DNA of 64,000 bases, taken from positions 44,042,001-44,106,000 of the forward strand of contig NC_072893.1 in the NCBI RefSeq assembly GCF_027943255.1. Direction: 5' to 3'. The position numbers and the translations under genes were made by a program. Shown here piece after piece: positions 24,121-35,585 of the stretch. The notes under the pieces are model-generated. The model saw nothing but the letters and a program-made list of their open reading frames with translations, searched no databases and had not been told where the DNA came from. The stretch's first letter is position 1, and the number at the start of each line of letters is the position of its first letter. This DNA comes from Anastrepha obliqua. Its lineage: Eukaryota; Arthropoda; Insecta; Diptera; Tephritidae.

Positions 24121-25555
24121 GTGTCTCAAAATGTATTTAAGTTCGAAGTCACTCAACAATCGCGTGAATTCTTGACATTTTTTTTTGCATAAAATGTTAA
24201 AAACTCTCTGCCATACAATGCATATATTCAGAATTCTATTCTGTGGCAGAAAATGCTCAACGCATAAAGTAAAATCAAATTTTATTAGGGGGCAAAATTT
24301 TCCATCAGTTAATTAAATTTCTGAATTTTGCCATACAACTTGGCAGTAACTGGAAAAATTTCGAATGGAAATATCACTTTGGATTGCCAAGCCACACAAT
24401 GCAAATAGTGACCCTCGTATACATGCCAGTATGTACATACATATGTAAGTACGTACGTGGGGATAGGTACGCACACACAAGTATATTCGCACCATATGGC
24501 TGGTAATGCAATCACTGAATGCGAATAGCTACATGTGATAAATAATAATAAAGCCACGTTCCGCACAACCAACAAAAGGTGTATGAATTGTAGAGCTCAG
24601 ACAATATGCACTAGCCAAGGAAGCAAGCGGATGGTGGCATAATCATGATGCGTCGAGACAGTTGTCGTCGTCGTCGTCGTCGTCGCAAAGTTAACGATGC
24701 TGGTGACAGGCTCCAGTTTGTCGGCTGTTAGTCATGCTTAGATTCTATAACAGATATCTGCATACATACCTACGTTTGCACATTACTATAATACGATATT
24801 TTACATGCTTACATATCCATACATATAATATATACATATATACATGTGCTCTAATGATTCAAATATTTACATACATATGCGCGCAGGAATAGATTTACGT
24901 GGCAATTGCTTGGCGCATCACAGACTAGGCGCTTGTTCTTGTATTCGTGTGCAGTGTCAACCAGTATACATATCGATTTACAACCTACATATATAGCTAC
25001 ATACTTATATAACATATTATTCCCCATAATAATACACGCATGTGTATGTGTTGTTGCAAGCATTGCTTGTTGCTTGCTGCTTGTCTATTTGTCTGCCCAC
25101 TTGATTGCCACCACCAACAGCGAACGCTTCATTTAACTCGATGTTTAGTTTCTGATATCTCACTTGCTGTCACAAAGCAGAATACACAATGGGCTGCAAA
25201 TAGTCATTCGGAAAGGAATTTGTTAAAAAAAATTAAAAAAAGGAAATATAGGTGTATGTACCAGTTACATAATACACACCCTTTGATTCCATATCTAGTA
25301 AAATAAGATAAGATATTTGAATACTTGGGTCTCACAAGAGCGCCTAGACGCTGCGCCTCAAATGAACTTTGGCATTCCAATGTAATAACAGCTGAAGATT
25401 TACTTCGAATTCGGTCAATAAAACACATCTAAGTGACGTCACTTAATATGCATAAGGCCGTGATTGACCAAAAATTCAAAACTCACGAGAACTAGTGTTC
25501 CAGAGGGTAATCAATTCAGAGGCATCGGATTTAAAATTGAAATAAAATAAAGAAA
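24121..25555. other. Unrecognised DNA with several microsatellites
   Basis: No gene seen. It contains TATG/CATA runs (24420-24460 and 24760-24860), a GTC run, and other unique-looking sequence. Frames of up to 88 residues here overlap on both strands and follow the simple repeats. Confidence 0.45.
24661..24685. repeat. GTC trinucleotide microsatellite
   Basis: Eight GTC-type units in a row starting GTTGTCGTCGTC. It is a short, near-perfect microsatellite in otherwise unique DNA. Confidence 0.9.
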
Positions 25556-25559
25556 ATTC

Positions 25560-25930
25560 AAATTGGGCAATCTTTATTATTTTTGTGTAGAACCATTCAT
25601 GAGATTTATTTTTTAAAGATAATCTCTTTCAAATGTTGGCCGCAACTGCGCCGTAATTGGGTCATCCATAAGCACCAATTTTGAATAACTCGCTCTCGTG
25701 AATAGCTTTAGTAATGTTGGCTACCAAAGCCTCAATCGCAGCTGATTTATCCACAAAGCATTTAGACTTTAGCAACTCCCACAAATAAAATTCTAAAGGT
25801 TGTGATATCATACTATCTTGGTGTCCAATCCACTGGTCCGAGATGAGAGTTGAATTGCTCACCGAAGCGACTATGCAGTAAATCCATTGTAAGTCCATAG
25901 CGTTGGCGCCGTCTTATTGGAAAAGATCAC
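25560..25930 (-). pseudogene. DD41D mariner C-terminal relic
   Basis: The reverse strand frame 25898-25662 includes LEFYLWELLKSKCFVDKSAA followed by IEALVANITKAI. This corresponds to the segment after the third catalytic aspartate (PLDFFLWGYLK..VY) of DD41D transposases. The DNA at 25630-25665 (TGTTGGCCGCAACTGCGCC) matches the 3' region of the DD41D copies at 49145 and 54725. It lies next to the complete-ended DD41D element at 25949. No terminal repeats were found for this relic. Confidence 0.7.
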
Positions 25931-25946
25931 TTGCTTAAATTTTATA

Positions 25947-27252
25947 TACAGGGTGGCTGATGAATTTTGCTCCATTAAGAAACTCAAATAACTTTTTTTT
26001 TAGTGTATGGAATTCATTTATTTTTTTTTCAAGTTGAAGGTCATTAAATTTTATTAAATGTAGCTTAACTAGTTTTAAAAATAATTTAATTTAAATGCCC
26101 CCCATGCTCGTTGACACAAGTGCGGCATCTTAGTAAAAAGTTGTTCATTGCTGCTTTGAGAGTTGCGACAGGAATAGCCGCAATTGTTGCCCGAATGGAT
26201 TGTTTTAGTTCATCCAAATTTGTTGGCTTTGTTTTATAAACTTCTTGTTTACATAAACCCCACAAGAAAAAGTCAGGTGCAGTAAGGTCAGGCGACCTGG
26301 GGAGCGAACGAAATTCGGAGTTTATTGAAATCAGTTTATTGGGAAATTTTCGTCGCAACTCTGTCATAACAGTCTGGGCTATGTGAGACGTTGCCCCATC
26401 TTGTTGAAACCACACAGAGTTCTCTTTCGGCGTAGTTCTGGATAGAAAAATTCTTTCAGCATTTTCAAATAACGGTCTCCAGTAACCGTAACTGTGTGAC
26501 CATTTTCTTCAAAAAAATAAGGCCCGACAATACAGCGTGAAGAAACCGCACACCACACTGTCACGCGAAGAGGATGCAATTCCGTCTCGTGGAGTATCTG
26601 TGGGTTAGAAGTACTCCATATTCGACAATTTTGTTTGTTCACATTGCCGTTTAAATCGAAATGGGCCTCATCAGACATGAAAAGGCAGTTTAACATGTTT
26701 TGGTCTTCTTCCACCATTTGCAGGATCTTCTGGCAAAATTCCAAGCGAATCGGCAAGTCTGTTGCATTCAGTTTGTTAACCATTTGAATTTTGTAGGGAA
26801 ATAAGTCTAAATCTTTGTGCATTATTGTTTGCAAAGACTATCGGCTGACACCAAGTTGAGCAGATAAGCTTCTTGTTGAAACCCTTGGATTGCTTTGTAT
26901 AGCTGCAGCTACAGCAGCGATCGTTTCCTCCATCCGAACTGGTGGGTTTCGATGATAAGGCCTTCTTGCGACTGTTTCTTGCTCAGCAAAATTATTCTCA
27001 GTCTCATTATGGTCCATCTGCTCGGGGGATCGCCGCCAAACATCCGCCTGTACTCTCTCTGTACCAAAACTACGGACTCCAGTGCGTGATAGCGGCGGGC
27101 TATCCAAATTCTTGTTTGCGTGTCCCAGTTATCCATTTTAATAAATTTTAAAGATCAATCTGCAAATTAAAACAAAAATGGAACAGATAACTTAAAAAGA
27201 AAAAAAGTTATTCAATTTTTTTTTGGTAGCAGCTTTCATCAGCCACCCTGTA
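25947..27252 (-). mobile_element. DD41D mariner with both ends and TA duplication
   Basis: Terminal inverted repeats CAGGGTGGCTGATGAA (16 of 16 perfect) begin at 25949 and end at 27250, with TA outside each. The length, 1302 bp, is normal for a mariner-like element. The transposase is on the reverse strand and nearly full length but broken. The reverse-strand 5' end abuts a SINE tail directly at 27253. Confidence 0.95.
26086..27136 (-). pseudogene. DD41D mariner-like transposase, near full length but broken
   Basis: Start MDNWDTQTRIWIARRYHALE at 27136. A helix-turn-helix region follows across a frameshift (ends STRSLSAQLGVSR), then an in-frame TAG near 26838, then HKDLDLFPYKIQMVNKLNAT. The catalytic domain has SDEAHFDLNG (first aspartate), MWFQQDGATSH (second) and DLTAPDFFLWG (third). 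Exactly 41 residues lie between the second and third, the DD41D signature of rosa-type elements. A second frameshift lies near 26400. It ends CVNEHGGHLN. Three lesions make it inactive, but most of the sequence is intact, so it is a relatively young copy. Confidence 0.92.
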
Positions 27253-27253
27253 T

Positions 27254-27552
27254 TTAATTGGTGCGTACATCCTTTTCGGGTGTTTGGCCGAGTTCCTCCA
27301 CCTATTTGTGGTGTGTATCTTGATGTTGTTCCACAAATGGAGGGACCTACAGTTTCAAGCCGACTCCGAGTGGCAGATATTTTTTTTGAGGAGCTTTTTC
27401 ATGGCAGAAATACACTCGGATGTTTGCCATTGACTGCCGAGGGGCGACCGCTATTAGAAAAAAGCTGTTGATCATTCACCGAGATTCGAACCTACGTTCT
27501 CTTTGAATTCCGAATCGTAGTCACGCAGCAACCCATTCGGCTACGGCGGCCG
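27254..27552 (-). repeat. tRNA-derived SINE, near full length
   Basis: Reverse-oriented copy. The head has RNA polymerase III boxes as in a tRNA gene: box A TAGCCGAATGG (27533-27543, complement) fits TRGYNNARNNG, and box B GGTTCGAATCT (27482-27492, complement) fits the consensus at 10 of 11 positions. The body carries TGATGTTGTTCCACAAATG, TTTTTCATGGCAGAAATACA (complement strand wording) and the tail GTACGCACCAATTAAATA read in reverse. The tail touches the TA of the neighbouring DD41D mariner, and the head touches a second DD41D fragment. Confidence 0.88.
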
Positions 27553-28030
27553 GGCTTCAATTTTCGGCATCAAAAAGTCGTTTATCAAGGCACGATGGCG
27601 TTCGTTTCTCACTGTTACATTGGCGCCAGCCTCGTTTTTGAAGAAATGTGGGCCGATGATTCCTCCAGCCACTAGGCCGCACCAAACGGTTGTTTTCAAT
27701 GGATAAAATGGCTGTTCTTGAATGGCTTCGGGTTGCTCTTCAGCCCAAATACGGCAATTTTGCTTATTGACTAACGTAGGCATTAAGACAAAAAATGGTA
27801 TCTTCGCTGAAAACCATAAGTTGGCCTGAACGCGCGATGAACACTTGTCACAAAGCGTCGATTTTCGTAATACAATTTTACGATTTGTAAGTGTTGTTGA
27901 GGCGTAAGTCTTTCCACGATGAAATGTCAATGAATACTGAAAGAAATAATGTATTTAGTTTGACAGTAGTCACGCGTGATCTGTCAAGAAACCCCTGTCG
28001 GCAAAAATTCCTCCAAAGTAACTCCCTTTA
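27553..28030 (-). pseudogene. DD41D mariner fragment, C-terminal part lost
   Basis: The reverse strand frame 27930-27541 has VNKQNCRIWAEEQPEAIQ, then TVWCGLVAGGIIGPHFFKNE and INDFLMPKIEA, which is the middle of a DD41D transposase. The N-terminal part is compressed (TNRKIVLRKSTLCDKC), so there is an internal deletion. The 5' terminal repeat (reverse reading AAGGGAGTTACTTTGG) ends at 28028 next to TA. The other side stops at the SINE head. Confidence 0.82.
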
Positions 28031-29844
28031 TAATCTAAAAAAAATTAACTGAAAAATAATCATAGTCGTATTGAATTGAGTTTCTAATGCTAGATGGATC
28101 ATCCTGCCGCATTAGCTCGTATTTCGATTCGGATTTTAAAGTAAAATATTCTAAATCTTTGTCACTGTGCCGATGATATTGTCTTGGCAGTTTTGTTTCT
28201 TCTTGTCGCTTTTGTGCTTACTTTCCACTCTTGGCCGTGTCTTCATATTTCATAATGAAATGTATCTCATTACGCGCGCCTGCCCTTAAGCTGTCTGCTA
28301 GGCTGTCATGGCTCAAGATGTGCGCATACATTCATACATACATACACGTATTTGCGCACACTTTATATTCATATGTTTGTGTTCATTATTAGAACCACAA
28401 GTTGAACTTTAGTTTCGTGAAGATACTCACTGTTCCATGCGGCGCGCAAAGCAACAACAGCAGCCGAACTGACTATCTGGCTAGCGGGTAGCAAATGAAA
28501 TCGGAGACGCGGACGCAACACCACAAAAAAAAACAAAGAAACAATTGACTGCCAAAGTGCGCTAATGGAGTGATTTGTTGTTGTTGCTTCAGTTTTGTTT
28601 TATTTTTATTTTTTGTTTTAATAAACTCTCCTTGCACACAGGCGTAAAATAGGAGAAAAATTGGAAAACAAATAGTTTCAGTGAAGCATAAAAAGTAAAT
28701 AAATAAATGGAAGGGAAAGAAATTTCCAAACCATTTTTGCTTCAGAGTGAAATCGCGTGAGAAGTGATAGCAAACAAATCGCTTTATTAACTGCCCCAAT
28801 GCGTTTAATATTGATTAAGACAATGTAGCAGGAAACCAAAAAAACCTAAAATAAAAACAGAAAAAAATCAACGCCTCACAGGCAATTGATTTTTCCAATA
28901 TATTTATTTTGTTTGCTCATTTTTTGCTGTCCAATATTTTACATTATTGTGTGTTTGTTGGTTTTCTGAACTTTTTTTATATTTTTTGTGTGTTTGTTGG
29001 TTTTCTGTATTTTTTTATCTTTTATTTTTTTTTTGTTTTTGTTTGGTTGCTCATCCTATCACTTTCTATTGTTCTGTGCTCATTTATTGTTGATATTTTC
29101 TTTTTGATTTGTTAAGCTCACAAATGCCCAAAATAATAACAGCAGCAGTGGCAACAACAACAAACAGTCATAGGCTGTAATTACAAGCCACAATACCAAA
29201 TTTCTATTTTCTACATAAATCTAGGACGTCTCATCACCCACCCCCGCTTGTTTTCTTCACTTTTCCTATCGCTTGGCACTACTTTTATATTTGGTTATTT
29301 GTACTTTGTTTTTTGTTTTCATTTTTTGTTTTGGCTTCTTGTTGGTGCAACTAATCGGCTTAAAGCAAAATATGTATTTAATATTATTTGGTATTTCTTT
29401 TGTTTTTCTATTCGCTTCTTATAAGCAATATATGGATGCATGTGTGTATGCGGAAATAATAAATTTTGATTTGATCACACACTCACACCAACGCCTCCAT
29501 CCATTTGCATACATCGATTTCCACAACAGCCGATCCCAAAAACCAAATCGATCTAATTTGGTCTAGCGTAGCGTTAAACGTCGATAAGCGGCTTATCAGT
29601 TGATTCACAATCAGCTCCAAATGGTACCCACGCTCCAAAATCGGTGCTCCGTTGTGTGCCCTCAACATACATAGTCTTATAAGCGCACACACACAAATAT
29701 GTAGGATGTAGGTAACAGTACCCAGTAGGACTAAGATGTCAGTAAAGAAAGAAAAAAAAACACTATATTCCACAATATTTAATAAGCCCCTAATTTTCAA
29801 TTTGAGTTTTAGCATTCTGTTTTTTTTCTCTTGTTCACTCGACT
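28031..29844. other. Unrecognised DNA, T-rich on the plus strand
   Basis: No gene seen. 28900-29110 and 29270-29420 are T-rich, and the hydrophobic frames they produce (up to 97 residues, mostly Phe and Leu) are a result of that composition. Confidence 0.4.
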
Positions 29845-29930
29845 CGGGAGCATAGGGCCTCGACAAGACTCAGTCTTGCGTTGGTTTCGTTCATCTATTT
29901 GCTTTCTGACAGGGTAGGTGATTAGCCTGC
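29845..29930 (-). repeat. Dispersed repeat, probable LINE 3' coding end (copy 1)
   Basis: About 86 bp nearly identical to the reverse complement of 57143-57229. Landmarks are AGCATAGGGCCTCGACAAG and CAGGGTAGGTGATTAGCCTG. In the reverse sense both copies encode NARLSLVEALCSR then V or T and E, with a stop after E in this copy. This resembles the EALCS-type end of RTE-like LINE proteins, but the match is short and I do not know the parent element. Confidence 0.6.
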
Positions 29931-30305
29931 CGCTACAAGTCCTAAGTAGTGGGAATGCCCACCTGTCATTGCATAGGAACAACGCCTTCTTACTGCTTGA
30001 AGCGCCATCTATGTTTCACATTTTCCTGGCAAAAAGATCACACAGATGGTTGAGGGCTTCGCAAAATTTGGAGTGTCTGCCGCGATTGCCCGCTTCCTCT
30101 TGCTGGCGCCACTGATGCAATGTGTAACTGTGTCATTTTCTTTATTTTTTTGCTTGTTTTAGCAGCCACAATGCAAGTAATGCGCTGACTTTTTGTGCGG
30201 GAGTAAGGATTGTAAGGATACGGTTGTTGAGGAATTACTTTTATTTAAAATTTTTTTTTTATAGAAACTAGGAAAATAGGTAATTTTGGAAAAGTGTGAG
30301 AATCG

Positions 30306-30380
30306 TGCTTTACGTGGGACTCGAACCCACAACCTCTGGGATGACAGGCTAGTGCACTTACGCTAGACTACCGAGGCCGC
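30306..30380 (-). ncRNA. tRNA-like sequence (degenerate tRNA or SINE head)
   Basis: The reverse complement reads like a tRNA. It has a box A-like TAGTCTAGCG (30361-30370), an anticodon loop CTGTCAT that would give GTC (Asp), a perfect five-pair T stem GTGGG/CCCAC around TTCGAGT, and a consensus box B GGTTCGAGTCC (30317-30327). The acceptor stem does not pair, one D-loop base is missing, and only three of five anticodon stem pairs form. It is therefore not a working tRNA. The A-rich tract about 55 bases beyond its 3' end suggests a SINE head or tRNA pseudogene. Confidence 0.72.
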
Positions 30381-32812
30381 TGTACCATTTGATTTAACAA
30401 TTTTCTCAAACCTTATTCCTAAACTTGTCGTGTAATTGAGAGATTTGAGCAGTCATTAATAGATGTAGGTGCTCCATTTTACTTGCAATATTATTTCATA
30501 TAACACAAAAAAAAAAATAATTGGCCTGTACACTTTGTATATGAACTTTTTCTGTATTTTACACTCGAAGAAAATCTTGTATTGGTCCACCCTTAAAAAA
30601 CATTTGGGAAAATAATTACGCTTTTACAAATTCACCAAAACCGCATCGGTTGATGATCACCGCGGCGGCAAACGCAAAAGTAAACTGTGGTGGTCAGGTC
30701 ATATTACACTCTAGCAAATACTCTGCGGTCATTTATTATAGATTAGTTGAACAACTAGATCTTATCAATGTCAATGTCCTACTGGGCATGTTTACATTAT
30801 ATCTCATACTTCATTAATTATGCCACTGTGACACCAGTCGTATGTGACAAGTCCAATCGATAGCCATTTACGAATTTACGAGCAACTACACGCATTTTTA
30901 CGTAGCTATGTAAATATATTTCCTCAGTCTTGTTAATTCATTTATAAATAATAAAAATCCAAAGGGACTTTAGCGCATACTAATGCTTTTTCTTTTCGTT
31001 TTTTTTTTGTTTTTTGTGTGAGGCGACATGCACGTGAATTAGTCGTCTGATGGTACATAATATTATATTTGACTTTTAAATAAGAAGCAGCATTTAAGTA
31101 GAATCATCGAAATTAGGTCAATTATGTCAGAGTTTATTGGAAAGAAAGCAAAAGGTCATTTTATGATTCAAAGGTTTTGATTTACTTAATTTTGACTCAC
31201 ATTTCTTCCCATTGCCACTTTTTTTACATTTTTTTTCTTTACTCATTTCGATCGCGTTTCAGGCGATGATTTATGCAGCTAACCAATTGCCAATAGACGA
31301 GCCATTGCCAAGCAGCTTCTAGACAAAAGGTAGTTTAGTATAAAAATGAAATGAATTTATTCAGTAGTTTCATGTGATAAATCCGCTTCTGAATTTTTTA
31401 AAATTAAATTATTCAACTGATTCCATTTTAGTGAAGTTAATCGGTTAAAAATTTACTATTATACCGGCTTTAAATTTTTCTATCGAAATTAAGGAGTTGC
31501 GTGGCTTTATGGATTATAAGTAGTGTATTAACATATTGTATATATAGTAATTTCCAAGAATGGTAGAAAGAAGATTGCGCCCATCAAGAGTGCGTGACGT
31601 AACGTTTGCCGAGTTGTGCAGTGTTGCCAACTATTTGCTCTTCGCAATAAATTTCGTGCTTTTTTATACCCAAAATGCGAAAATTCTTAAGTTTCGTGTT
31701 TGTTTCTATTTTTAAATTCAAAGTTACCGAGACTTTAAAATAAAAAAAACTATATTATTAAACAAAAGAAGGTTAAAAAAGGGCACTCTGAGAAGATTTT
31801 AGTGCTAATGAAAATTTGTTGGTTCTTATAAAATTTGATATTTTGAAAGTGTGAATTTAATTTTTTGCTCCATTTAAGAATATGCAACAATATTCAAAAT
31901 TCTTCTCTCAACTCTTCTTAACCTTTTTACACATTTTAAAAAGCGTTTGAACTTACTGAATGCGAATTAAAACCATAGAGGTGTAATCGTTTCTTCCGGC
32001 CATCAATCCTTAGTGGGACATAAGGCATCAAGGGGTGTATTCATTGTAAAAATGAGCCACAAAATACCAGAAAATACTAAAGAAACCATAATGACATTTT
32101 TACGAAAAGAGTACCTTATTTTGTTACATAACTTGAAATATAGCAAATAAGTCGTTCCCTTAACTCTTTTGTTATTCGCTTAGCAAATAACAACTCATAA
32201 ATTAAATTGTATATATCCATAACACATTTATTAAAAAAAACTCACATTTTACAGACAATTTGTCACGCATACAAAGTTCTTTAAGTAATTCAATAAAAAT
32301 TTGGTGTTTTATTTTCTTTAAATGGGCATTTTAGTGCATTTTTATATCCAAAGCTAGGCAACACTGCAGTAGCGAGAGAGAGAGATTTGACTGCTGAAAG
32401 CAGAAGAACACCAACAACAACTTCAATTGCGGGCAATGCTACCAGATTTAAGAAAAGGAAAGCTAAATAAAACTAAGTGAATTATTGAACTAATTTTAAA
32501 AAAATGTATATTTTACAAAATTATAAACATTACTTTTAATTGGAACAAGCTAGAGAAATGTCATGAAGAAAGAACTAAAACTCCGAGACTAAATAACGAA
32601 CAAACAAATGTTAAATCAAGTTACGAAAATGGTAATCTGGCCATACTGGTGCTAAAACGTCGTAACTCATTGTCAAATTCGCTGAGCACAAAGTAACGGC
32701 ACCACGATAGGCGCCATCTCATTATTCTTTCCATCATGCAGTAATTTCTACTGAAGAGAAATGATTCTCAATAATGTTTTCGATTTTTTTAAATTCAAAT
32801 ACGTATATATGC
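30381..32812. other. Unrecognised AT-rich DNA with a possible short inverted-end repeat
   Basis: No gene seen. GCAGTGTTGCC at 31618-31628 has its reverse complement at 32357-32367, possibly the ends of a 750 bp non-autonomous element. No target duplication supports it. A GTGC.TTTTTATA.CCAAA phrase appears as a direct repeat near both ends. Confidence 0.35.
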
Positions 32813-32813
32813 A

Positions 32814-33500
32814 CAGTCTTGTCCAAAAGTATTAGGAACTCTACTACAATACAAGTAATTTCAAATGTGGCTGCCAAAGTAACCACCGCTTTTTGCAAAT
32901 GTGTGACTAGTGTGTTTAACCTCTAATTACAACAATAAATTGTATTATGAGAAAAGTTATGGCACACTTGGCGCGTAAAGTCTTAAGAGCTGCATTTTTA
33001 TAGGTGTAATTAAAATATTTTAGCATTTTATATTTGGTAGTCAATGTGTAAATAATCTTTAATTCAAAATTATCAAACAGATTTAAATAATTTCATTTCG
33101 TCGAAATGCCTAAGAAAGTAAACTTTGTCACGACGAAAGAGTGAAAGTCCGAGTTTTAAGTGAGGAAGAGAAGTCTCAGGTTGAGGTTGCCAAAAACTTA
33201 TACGCGAGTTTTTCAAGGATCCTCTTTGGATCCTTTGGAAAATCCGTTAGCGTTGAACAGCTAGAAAAAGGCTTCTGGAAGCAGGTTTAAACATATGCAA
33301 AGCCCGAAAGAAACCGTGGCTTTAAAAAAAGTCGGAAAAAGTGTTTGGAATGGGCTCACCATTACCAACATTACGGATTTTTAAGATTGCCCGAATATTC
33401 TGTGGTCTGATGAATCGATCTTTGAGGGAGGCTTAGTTTACAACATTCAAAAATATCAACAACTATAGATAGCTGCTCCAAGGGTGCGTTGTGTTACCAG
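32814..33500 (+). pseudogene. Tc1-like transposon relic
   Basis: The left end at 32814 (CAGTCTTGTCCAAAAGTATT) resembles a Tc1-family terminal repeat. The plus strand then carries MPKKVNFVTTKE at about 33105, a decayed helix-turn-helix region (GSRFKHMQSPKETVALKKVG), and NILWSDESIFEGGLVYNIQK, whose WSDES block has the first catalytic aspartate of Tc1 transposases. Stops and frameshifts are frequent. The second and third acidic residues are not present. A LINE fragment begins soon after the break at 33500. Confidence 0.75.
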
Positions 33501-33599
33501 ATTTGTCGGAACAATCATGTTAAACATTGGCGAGTTTTAATAAACAGTTTAGCCTTTTGTCAGCAAGAGTCAACAAATCAGAGATGAAAAGTATACCGA

Positions 33600-34180
33600 T
33601 CCCAGGCAGCATTATTTTGGCAATTCTGTGAGAGATCGAAGCTTCCCATGTGGCTGTGTTTCTAGAGTTAGTTCCTCGTCCATTTCCATCTTCAAAACTG
33701 CGAATGAGGGATATACGTTCGACGTACTCATCCTAGGCAAGCCCAAGCTGTCTGCCATAGCAAGCTCGTCAACTCTCTTATTTCCCTCTATTCGTTTGTG
33801 CCCTGGAAGCCAGTGAATTGTGACCTGTTTATTCTCGCAGAGCTCGTCTATTTTGGGCCTACAGTGGTGCAAGCATTCCGAGCTAGTCATTTCAGTTATT
33901 ATTGCTTTCGCATTTGGTGCGAGTGCCGATTGGAGTAAATTCCAACGCTAACTTAGCTATTTTGCATACAGCAGAGATCTCAGTTTGAAATATGCTACAG
34001 TAATTAGTGACTACAGAAAGACTTTTGGAGATCAAACTGCGGACAGAAGACAACCGCTCCTACTCCTTCCGTTATTTTGCATCCATCTGTCAAGAAATTG
34101 TATGCGTAATAATCGGATTCTAAACTCTTCTGCCAGCCATAGTGTTCTATCACAAAACTAGGTCGCTTGCCAAAGTTTAC
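33600..34180 (-). pseudogene. LINE RNase H domain relic (fragment A)
   Basis: Reverse strand: AYNFLTDGCKITEGVGAVVF near 34100 (first RNase H aspartate), a frameshift, then IFQTEISAVCKIAKLALEF (RNase H glutamate), then a frame from 33890 with VTIHWLPGHKRIEGNKRVDE, the C-terminal RNase H block. It ends KLRSLTELPK at 33612. No RT or 3' end. It lies next to fragment B in the same orientation, but each carries its own copy of the RNase H start, so they are two insertions or a duplication. Confidence 0.8.
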
Positions 34181-34199
34181 TTGCGGATGGTAATGGTAA

Positions 34200-34990
34200 T
34201 GCTTGTACGGGTTAGGCTTAGGCCTTTATGCACTGCGACCAGATTGATCTATTGTGTTCCATAGACTCCTCTTCATCGCAGCAGAATCTGCATGAACTTG
34301 CACCAGATACCCATCTTGTGTTAAAGTGTTGATTACAGGCAAAGTGACCTCTAAGTGATCCACAGAGTAATCTGAGGCCCTTTTTATCGATGGTTAGATC
34401 AGATTTTTCTCTGCTGGCATTGAAGTTCAAAAACTTTTTGGAGTAATTAAGGCCGCTTGTGCCGCTCCAGTGTTCCCTGATTTCAGTTTGGATCCATTTT
34501 TTGGTTTCTTATTTTATATCATTTTTGTTAAAGCCGAAAAATGGGGTTTGCCCAATAAATAGCCCTTCTGCCCCTTCTAAAAGTCTGCCTTCTCGTTTCG
34601 TTCGTGTCCCTTATGTCTTGGTATCCAAATAAGTGTGACCTGATTATGAGTGGCCAGTTTGTCTAGTGCATTGTTACACTCTATTGGGACTTTTGACTTG
34701 AATGTAAGAGCTATTCAAGGCTTTGAGAACCGGTTGGCTGTCCGAAAGTATTTTAATTTTAGTTTCTTGAACCCACTTTTGTATATGATTTCCACTGCTT
34801 CCATTATGCCGAAGAGCTCCGCACGGAAAATCGTGGTATCTGTACTTAGTGTTAGGGATTTGTGTGCTCTAGGCCCCACTATTCCTCCTCCTATTCCCTG
34901 GAGCGCTTTGAAAATATTTCCTGAATATACAAAGAAATTGGGGGAATCGATGCCAAAATAGTTCCAAGATATTCTATTCAACCAAATAGC
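34200..34990 (-). pseudogene. LINE RNase H and C-terminal knuckle relic (fragment B)
   Basis: Reverse strand: GGGIVGPRAHKSLTLSTDTT and IFRAELFGIMEAVEIIYKSG (RNase H region with the conserved glutamate) at 34890-34750. VTLIWIPRHKGHERNEKADF follows at about 34650, then a frame 34430-34218 with LCGSLRGHFACNQHFNTRW and the knuckle CRFCCDEEESMEHN. It has several frameshifts. The RT region is missing. Of the RNase H residues, I read the glutamate and the final aspartate. Confidence 0.82.
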
Positions 34991-35438
34991 AATTTACTAC
35001 TATCATCTACTTTTTATTCACGCGAACACTTGTGCACAGGGGCAATATTTTTTCTTCTATGCTAGTAATGCGCGAAGTTTTTTAGAACTGCAGTATTCTG
35101 GCTTTGATATGACTTTTTATTTCGTTATGTTTGCTTTTACTGTAAAATTATTTATTATTTCATGAATATTCAAAAAGAGCTTTTCATATATCAATAACTG
35201 GTTATATAAATTAACTGCTTTGCTTTGACTCATAAAGGCTCACAGTATAGCCGACCAAAATAAAAAAAACCAAAACACGAAATTTAATTAGCGGTTTGGC
35301 TTCAAAATTAGCAGAAAACATATAAATTCGTGCTTAAGTCCGAATCTCTAATTACTTAATTAATTTTTTTCTCACTTTCACTATTTGCCCTTCATAAAAA
35401 CTGCTCAACGTGGATAATAACCATAAACGGCAGGTATT
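34991..35438. other. Unrecognised AT-rich DNA
   Basis: No gene or repeat recognised. Confidence 0.35.
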
Positions 35439-35439
35439 C

Positions 35440-35585
35440 AGATCGCGCTCCTCCAACGTGTGGAGTGCTTTTTAATGCTGTTCTGCAAATGGAGCGTCGT
35501 GCAGTTTTATGCCACCTTCGATTAGCAGATGGCTTACTACGAGGAGCTGCTTCATGGCACAAACATATTCGGAGGTTTCTGTTTC
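35440..35585 (-). repeat. Highly degenerate SINE copy
   Basis: Read on the plus strand it has GCGCTCCTCC, TTCTGCAAATGGAG, GAGGAGCTGCTTCATGGCA and CATATTCGGAGG in the same order and spacing as the SINE at 7991-8192. Divergence is much greater than in the other copies, so it is older. Head and tail are absent. Confidence 0.68.

Noticed and set aside
28473..29566. Hydrophobic frames that look like membrane proteins
   Set aside because: They arise from T-rich tracts giving Phe and Leu; no conserved motifs.
30306..30380. Functional tRNA-Asp gene
   Set aside because: The acceptor stem does not pair and the D and anticodon arms are damaged, so I list it only as tRNA-like.
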